DNA from: Romanomermis culicivorax
Taxonomy: Eukaryota; Nematoda; Enoplea; Mermithida; Mermithidae
Length of the DNA: 64,000 nucleotides
Direction: 5' to 3'
NCBI GenBank assembly: GCA_963922205.1
Contig: CAWUHX010000147.1
Span: forward strand, 744,001 to 808,000
Below the pieces are notes generated by a model. That model saw only the letters and a program-made list of their open reading frames with translations, made no database searches and was not told the DNA's origin. This document shows positions 58,230-64,000 of the stretch, piece after piece. Made by a program: the position numbers and the translations under genes. Each line of letters opens with the position of its first letter. Within the stretch, counting starts at the first letter, position 1.

Positions 58230-59945
58230 ACATAGATGCGGGTGATCATGCTAACTAGATGGCACAAACATCTTCTGGTTCTTTCGCATTCGATTAAATT
58301 ATTATATCACCAGAAACAAATTATTCATCGACATCAGATTCAGGACTTACATCGACCATAGCCCAAATTGATGCAAAAATGAACCTTGAGGTAAAAGCCT
58401 GAAACAAAATCGAAAAGCTGAAAAAAGGTAATATTCAGGATGTAGCCACTCTGGCCATCCTTGAGTCTATGCAGAGAAGGGTGGATAAATCGACCGATGT
58501 GGTGAATGTGGAAAGAGCAAAGGCAGAACTATGAGAACAAGAGGTACTAGACCAGTTGATGCCAGACAGAGCAGAGTGAAAATTGTGGGAAGAAAGGTTC
58601 TGAGAACTAAAAATACTGTATTCAAAGAAGATAATGGATGGAGTAGAAAAGCAGATGCAGGAACTAATGAAGAAAACTGACAGAAAATCAGAAGAAAGAA
58701 AATCGAATCACAGAGACATGGATATACTTCCATCTGATTCAGTCGAAGACCATTCAGACAGAAGTTTCTAAAGAAAAATGAATTGCTTTGAAAATCATGT
58801 GGCCCAAGCTCAAAATGCTCAGCAAAGAAATATGGGTGAAGAAATGCCAAATCCTGCAAGAGGAATCCCCCAATCAAGGAAAATGCCATCGAATCAACAA
58901 GAATATTTCCGATATCAAGAAGATCCAGAGAAAAGAATGAAAGTCATTCTAAGTTGTATGAAGAACAAAAAAATATATTGGACAAATGGAAGCAGCAGAG
59001 ATACTCAATTTTTTCGCATGCTTGGAAGGCACATTTAAGCCCGAAGACTCTGAAGGCTTCAGAATTGAAGTACTCTGGGGTTGCTGCAACCTTAACTCAT
59101 GGACCTACGTGGATAAGAATGGTACCTACAAATAAGGAAAAGCAAGTGTCATCTGAATGATCGCCCCTGAAATGGACACTCCCACACTTAGAAGGGAGCT
59201 ACCTGATATATAAAAAAGAAAAGGGGAAAACATCAAAGATTTTTTTCCATGATGTATGTACATTTATTAAATTAGGAAAAAATGGAAAATGAACGAAATC
59301 GAATTGTTATCCAAATGTATTTCCACAAAGCTCCTGTTTTATAGAAGGTTGTTGGCACGAATTCAAAAATATCATGTCTTTGGCAGAGTTCATAAATAGA
59401 TTAAAGGCTGACACAATGGCATGGAAAAAATTCCACCAGAACCAAGAAGATGGCTAAGACAATTGGCTAAATTGAGTCTACAAAAGTAGAAGATTTAATA
59501 ATCAACAAATTCACCATCAAGATAACAACTATAATCAACTTCAACAAATTCCATGACCTAAAGCTATGCCACCACCATCAGCATTCCAAAGTGCACTAAT
59601 TTACCAAGATATTATAAAAATTCTTAATGATGCAATTGGGAATCAGAGCTGTCCAGCTCCTAATCATTGGGGGTTTAATAATAACAATATTCCACATAAT
59701 AATTTACCTGATCCAGTTTTGGGAAATCTGTATTGGCCACCATATTGTACATACTATAAATCGGATAGTAATTCGTTCAAAAATTATTTTATTTTTCACC
59801 CCGAACCGATACAACCAATGGATCAGGGCAGATTGTGGAATTGTGGCAGTAATGGGTATAAAAATAATCAAAATTTAAAAATTGTGGAGGATTTGTAAGT
59901 CCAGGCTGCGCCTGATTTAGCAATTTTGGTCAAGGATAGCCATAT
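58230..59945 (+). pseudogene. Gag of an older relative of the 41-55 kb element
   Basis: Plus-strand homologue of the gag at 52.6-54.3 kb. Matching blocks include DVATLAILESMQRRVDKSTD, EKQMQELMKKTDRKSEER, NQQEYFRYQEDPEKRM, MENERNRIVIQMYFHKAP and LGNLYWPPYCTYYKSDSNS. Several stops and frame shifts (for example in the capsid-like part 59040-59540) show it is dead. Where the young element has TGA, this copy has sense codons. The first gag codons and the 5' LTR are missing, and similarity starts near 58.2 kb just after the SINE. Base composition is more AT-rich and CpG-poor than its relative. Confidence 0.85.
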
Positions 59946-60882
59946 AATAATAATAGCCAACCAAATTCCAATATTGGTTATTATTATTGGCAAAATAACC
60001 TCCAACAAACACTGCCAAATGCTCAACCACCAGCGTCAAATCCACCAGAAAATAATCCATCGAATAATTCTGCGAATGTTATTAATTCCCAAGAAGCTAA
60101 AAGAAAAGAACAATCAGAAATCATAGCCTTGGAATGTGTTTTAATCGAAAATTATGATCTAAATCTAGCACATATTATCAATTCTACTTCAGAAGTGAAA
60201 TCCAGATTTGCTAATAACAGTGAACAACTATTTTTAGAAAATTTTCAACCATTATTGATTCCTGTTATAATGGGCAGAGAAGAATTCAAAGCACTAATGG
60301 ATATGGGAGTGCAATCTAGCTTCATGAGAAGAGACACAGCTGAATACACCTAAGACAAATTCCCTATCTTAAATTCAGTAGTGACAGCTGTGGGAAATGG
60401 GTAACAACAAATGGATCTACATTTATATACATTGGAACTAGTTTTGGAGATTTTCTCGCCTGATTCGCACTGCTTCATAATTTGAACCAAGGTATTATCT
60501 TGGGTCTAGATTTTCTAACTCATCCTAATATACAGCTGCAATTGATTTTAGAAGAGGACACATAGGACTAGCAAATGTGGAAAAGGAAATTATAAGTGAA
60601 ACATTATTTGATGATGCACAAATACTGCCCAGGCAGCCTTTTTCTAATGACCGGGTGGTTTTGGATGAAGTGCAAATAAAGGGAGAACGTCAAGATGAAG
60701 AAGTACCTGAATTGGAAAGTGATGACGAAAAATGTCAAGGCATGAGAATAATGGAAGTAAAGGAAGAGACATTTATATGGACGAAATCGAGGACGTATAT
60801 ACCCCCAAATACCGCTACTTTTGTCCAAGCTGTGGTTTGGCCACAGAAAGATTGGACAAAGGGACCTATAGTGGTAGAATAA
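59946..60882 (+). pseudogene. Aspartic protease region of the older relative
   Basis: Homologous to 51.2-52.5 kb. [37 protein letters not shown] and, after frame breaks, [18 protein letters not shown] and TKGPIVVE are readable. The catalytic Asp-Thr-Gly reads DMG here (Thr to Met, an ACG to ATG type change). A TAA at 60351 and frame changes around 60400-60560 break it, and a TAA at 60880-60882 separates it from RT. Confidence 0.85.
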
Positions 60883-62085
60883 ATGGGGAAAAATATATTA
60901 TTTGACATAGATGCATCCCTTGTGGACACAAAGAACAACGATTTTGGGATTCTGTTGATAAATGATGCCAGCAAAGGCATAAAGCTACAAACTAACAAAC
61001 TGATAGCCAAATTGAAGACAAAGTTGGTGGGACGGGAATTTGATAAAAAAATTCACCAACTACAAAGCGAGCCACAACTGCTGCAGCAAAGTGAACCAGA
61101 ATTTGTAAAAATAGTTACTCAATTGGTAAAGGATTCAAGTATCAATCTAGAAGGTCAACAGAAACTTATGAATGTTCTACTCAAACATAGGTATTCATTT
61201 AGCATGAAAAGGGACCTGTTAATGTTCACGCATGAAGCAGAACATAGAATTGACACAGGAAGTGCATTGTCAGTCCAGAAACACTATTGGAGAGCACCGA
61301 TAATGCAAAGAGATATCATTCATGAACAAGCAAAAGATATGATGGTTAAGGGTGTCATTGAACCCTCTAGAAGCCCTTGGGCCCTGCCATTATTTTTAGT
61401 GGGTAAGAAAGATGGCACCTGGAGACCTGTAGTTGACTACAGAGGAATAAATCAAGTGACAAAGGACAACAAATTTACAAGTCTGAGAATGGATGATTAC
61501 TTAGATGCATTCAGAGGTGCAAGATATTTTTCAACTTTGGATTTAAAGTCAGGATATTGGCAGGTGTAGATGCACCCAGATTCGAAAGAAATAACAGCTT
61601 TTATCTGCCAAGACGGACTTTTTCAATTCGAAGTCATGCTGTTCGGGCTGAAAAATGCCCCAGCCAAATTCTAGTGTTTGATGGAACGACTTTTATATCC
61701 ATATGTGTGGAAAATATGCTTGGTACACATTGATGATGTCATCATTTTTTCAAAAACGATGGACAAACATTTAGAAAATCTGGAAACTATGTTTCAGTGT
61801 TTGGCAAACACAAACCTAACATTAAAGCCTGACAAATGTTCCTTTATGCCAGCAAATGTGAAATTCATCAGCCACATATTAGACACTAATGGAATGTCAG
61901 TAGACCCTCTAAAAATTGAAGCCATAAAAAATTTTGAAGTACCCAAATCTATCAAGCAGCTGCAAACATTTTTGAGATTAGTACAGTGGTGGAAACAGTT
62001 TATACACAACGTAGCCTTCATTGCTCAACCACTATTCAAAGCCTTAGTAAAGAAGAACAGAAAAGAGAAATTTGAACTATCCTAA
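60883..62085 (+). pseudogene. Reverse transcriptase of the older relative
   Basis: Homologous to 50.1-51.1 kb; about four in five residues identical by eye in the palm and thumb. It reads [30 protein letters not shown], then a TAG (61567-61569), a second TAG near 61672, and [16 protein letters not shown]. The paired aspartates survive, but Tyr is His. It ends with [10 protein letters not shown] and a TAA. It shows that the Asn in the young element's YIND is derived. Not functional. Confidence 0.88.
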
Positions 62086-62850
62086 GAACAATTAAGGGCT
62101 TTTGAAAGTGTAAAAATTGCCCTAATGACAGCACCTTTCCTTGGGTATCCGGTATTCAATGGATCTGCAAGATTCGTTATTCAAACTTATGCTTCAGGAA
62201 CAGCTATAGGTGCTATTTTATACCCAGAAACAAAAAATGATTGCTGGACCATTGCATATTCCAGTAGAGTTTTCAACGATGTGGAAACAAGATATTCAAA
62301 AAAGGAAAGAGAATGCTTGGCAGTAATCTATGGCTTCAAACAATATAGGCATTATGTTATGGGGCTTAGGGTCACAGTTAGAACAGACCATAAACCACTA
62401 ACATGGTTATTGGTAGAAAAGCAGCTGAATCAAAGATTATTAAAGTGGGCTTTATATTTGGGACAATTCAATTATACATTCAAACATGTAGCCGGACTTG
62501 AAAATGCCTCTGCTGATTTCCTATCAAGATCAGACGAAAAGGAAAAACCCAAAAGAAAACAAGAAATAATTAACGAAGCAAATGTCAATCAAAATTCAGA
62601 GGTGGAAGCCGAGTGTGTGGCAGTAATACGAGCAATGACGGGACAAATGCTAGAATCTGAGATGCAAGAAACATTTACTGACCCTCCAGCACCGATACAG
62701 CAGGAGATAGATCAAATACCTGAGGGAGCAAAGAAAGAATCCGAATTATCTTCCCCTCGATTTAGTACAGAAGCAGCAAAGAGTGGATCCAAAATTGGTG
62801 GATATTTCCAAAAACATTGCCCAAAATTGTTTGAAAAAATACTTCAATAG
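62086..62850 (+). pseudogene. RNase H of the older relative
   Basis: [20 protein letters not shown] continues into TIAYSSRVFNDVETRYSKKE, GFKQYRHYVMGLRVTVRTDH and LENASADFLSRSDEKEKP, all matching the young element. The reading frame across the RT/RNase H boundary is undamaged here, apart from the TAA at 62083-62085, which confirms the one-base deletion in the younger copy. A frame change after FSTEAAKS and a TAG at 62848-62850 end it. Confidence 0.88.
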
Positions 62851-63345
62851 TTTTCACTTAGAAAATGAAGTATTATATCGAGAAAATATCCATGAAAAAA
62901 TCAATTGGTGATTCCTAGGAGGCATAGGTATCTGGTTTTACACCAATATCATGGCAATACCCTAATGGGACACCAAGAAATTGATCAACTCATTGCAATA
63001 ATTGGAAACAAGTTTTGGTGGCCAAACATGGAGGAGGATATTATCAAGGGGGTAAAATCTTGTGTTGTATGTCAACTATGTTGTCCAATAGTGAACCCAG
63101 TTCAGGACCTGAATCTGACACCCATGTCCTACCCATCAGAAATAGTAGCCACAGATATAGTTAGCATCTCACCTCTATGGAAGAAAAGACCCTATGTATT
63201 TGTCTTCATGGATTATTTTACAAAGTCGGTCAAAGCAAAATGCATACTGGATCAGAAAGCTGATACGATAGTGAAAGCCTTGATGGAAAAGGTTATTTAT
63301 ATTCATAGAACGCCAAAGCATTCACTGAGGGGTCAAGGTCTTCAT
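62851..63345 (+). pseudogene. Integrase N-terminal half of the older relative, truncated
   Basis: Zinc domain LVLHQYHGNTLMGHQEIDQL and SCVVCQLCC, then core start SEIVATDIVSISPL and FMDYFTKSVKAKCILDQKAD. Homology ends at about 63340 inside the core, at the codons equivalent to LSDQGSAYM (here LRGQG), after which unrelated sequence follows. The rest of integrase, any ORF3 and both LTRs are absent. Confidence 0.87.
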
Positions 63346-63369
63346 TATGTAATTGAACCAATCAAATAA

Positions 63370-64000
63370 AAATCCCATAACTAAAAAAGAATGCAACCTC
63401 AATGGCTTAACTTCCGTATTATCAGATGTTGAACATTGTATCAATGTTAGTGGGAATAATTGAATTCACTTCACTGTTGTTGTTCAATCGTTTTACAAAA
63501 TTTTCTTTTTCAAATTCATTTACAAACTTTTCAAGTTGCTCAGATCATGTGGGTCAATGGACAAACTGAAAAAACATGCTAAATATTTGTTCTAACCCGT
63601 AGATTTAATGTTTCATTCAAATCCAGTAGATAGATATATGGGTGGAGATTAAGATAAATAGGACAGCAGGACAGCTGCTGTCGGTTATCCTGACGTTAAA
63701 CCACATGCATCTGATTTGATAGGCAATCAAATGCTTTATTTAGGGCTGCACTACTGTTTTTTTAAAACTTTTAATAATAATATGAATATGTTTTGTAACT
63801 GTTTTCAACATATTACAGTGAGTCCCAGACCGATTTGAACTAAAAATTGGTCATTTAAACTTGCAGGTGCAGTTTAACAGAATAAAAATTCATTTATTTC
63901 ATTTTAAACATGTAGGCTAGATTTTTGATTCAATACAGGCTTTTATTCTGTATTAACTCCTACATACAATGTTTCAACACATATCTCTTTTTTGTCTACA
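63370..64000. other. AT-rich sequence, no supported gene
   Basis: Nothing recognised up to the window end. Confidence 0.5.

Noticed and set aside
1..64000. CRISPR arrays, bacterial operons, rRNA genes or phage genes
   Set aside because: Introns, LTR elements, SINEs and the absence of compact operons mark this as animal nuclear DNA; no such features were seen.

Overview
This is AT-rich animal (invertebrate metazoan) nuclear DNA made almost entirely of transposable elements and their remains. The evidence is: Ty3/Gypsy-type gag-pol genes, a Merlin-type DNA transposon, tRNA-derived short interspersed elements, a MITE, and coding fragments interrupted by short GT-AG introns of about 53-59 bases. 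There are no bacterial operons, rRNA or CRISPR arrays. The species cannot be named from the sequence. The closest precedent I can recall for its most unusual gene, an exonuclease third ORF in an LTR element, is from bdelloid rotifers.

Layout. 1-960 (-): decayed Ty3/Gypsy reverse transcriptase and an unidentified coding fragment. 3.1-4.4 kb: a dead Merlin-type transposon with long terminal inverted repeats. 3.6-29.2 kb: a large head-to-tail tandem duplication. Unit A is 3602-14348 and unit B is 14349-29182. Each unit carries a piece of the Merlin element, a gag-like pseudogene (-) and a broken gene (+) containing the third motif of a DEDDy 3'-5' exonuclease. Unit B also has a 672-base insert made of three tandem tRNA-like units, and two further blocks absent from A, one of which holds a MITE. 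29.2-33.1 kb: AT-rich sequence with palindromes. 33.1-37.0 kb: decayed gag (+) and RNase H-integrase (-) of other Gypsy elements. 38.45-40.01 kb: a GC-richer block between 18-base direct repeats, holding two candidate small spliced genes. 41.6-55.2 kb: a structurally complete LTR retrotransposon of 13.6 kb on the minus strand. 55.9-56.9 kb: an intron-containing pseudogene. 57.7-58.0 kb: a SINE. 58.2-63.35 kb: an older, LTR-less gag-pol relative of the complete element on the opposite strand.

The main find is the complete element. It has 827-base LTRs that differ at 8 positions, a TATT target duplication, a primer-binding site and a polypurine tract. After gag-pro-RT-RNase H-integrase it carries about 4 kb of extra coding sequence: an 825-codon frame with all DEDDy exonuclease residues (D54, E56, D119, Y223, D227), followed in the same frame after a single TGA by a 515-codon basic, RS-rich, proline-rich protein. 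The inferred life cycle is standard: gag packages the RNA, protease, RT, RNase H and integrase copy and insert it, and the exonuclease ORF would act on RNA or DNA 3' ends. This copy is no longer autonomous: it has seven in-frame stops, one frameshift and a YIND in place of the RT YxDD. Its stops are mostly TGA, and all four LTR transitions fall at CpG sites, which suggests decay by methylcytosine deamination.
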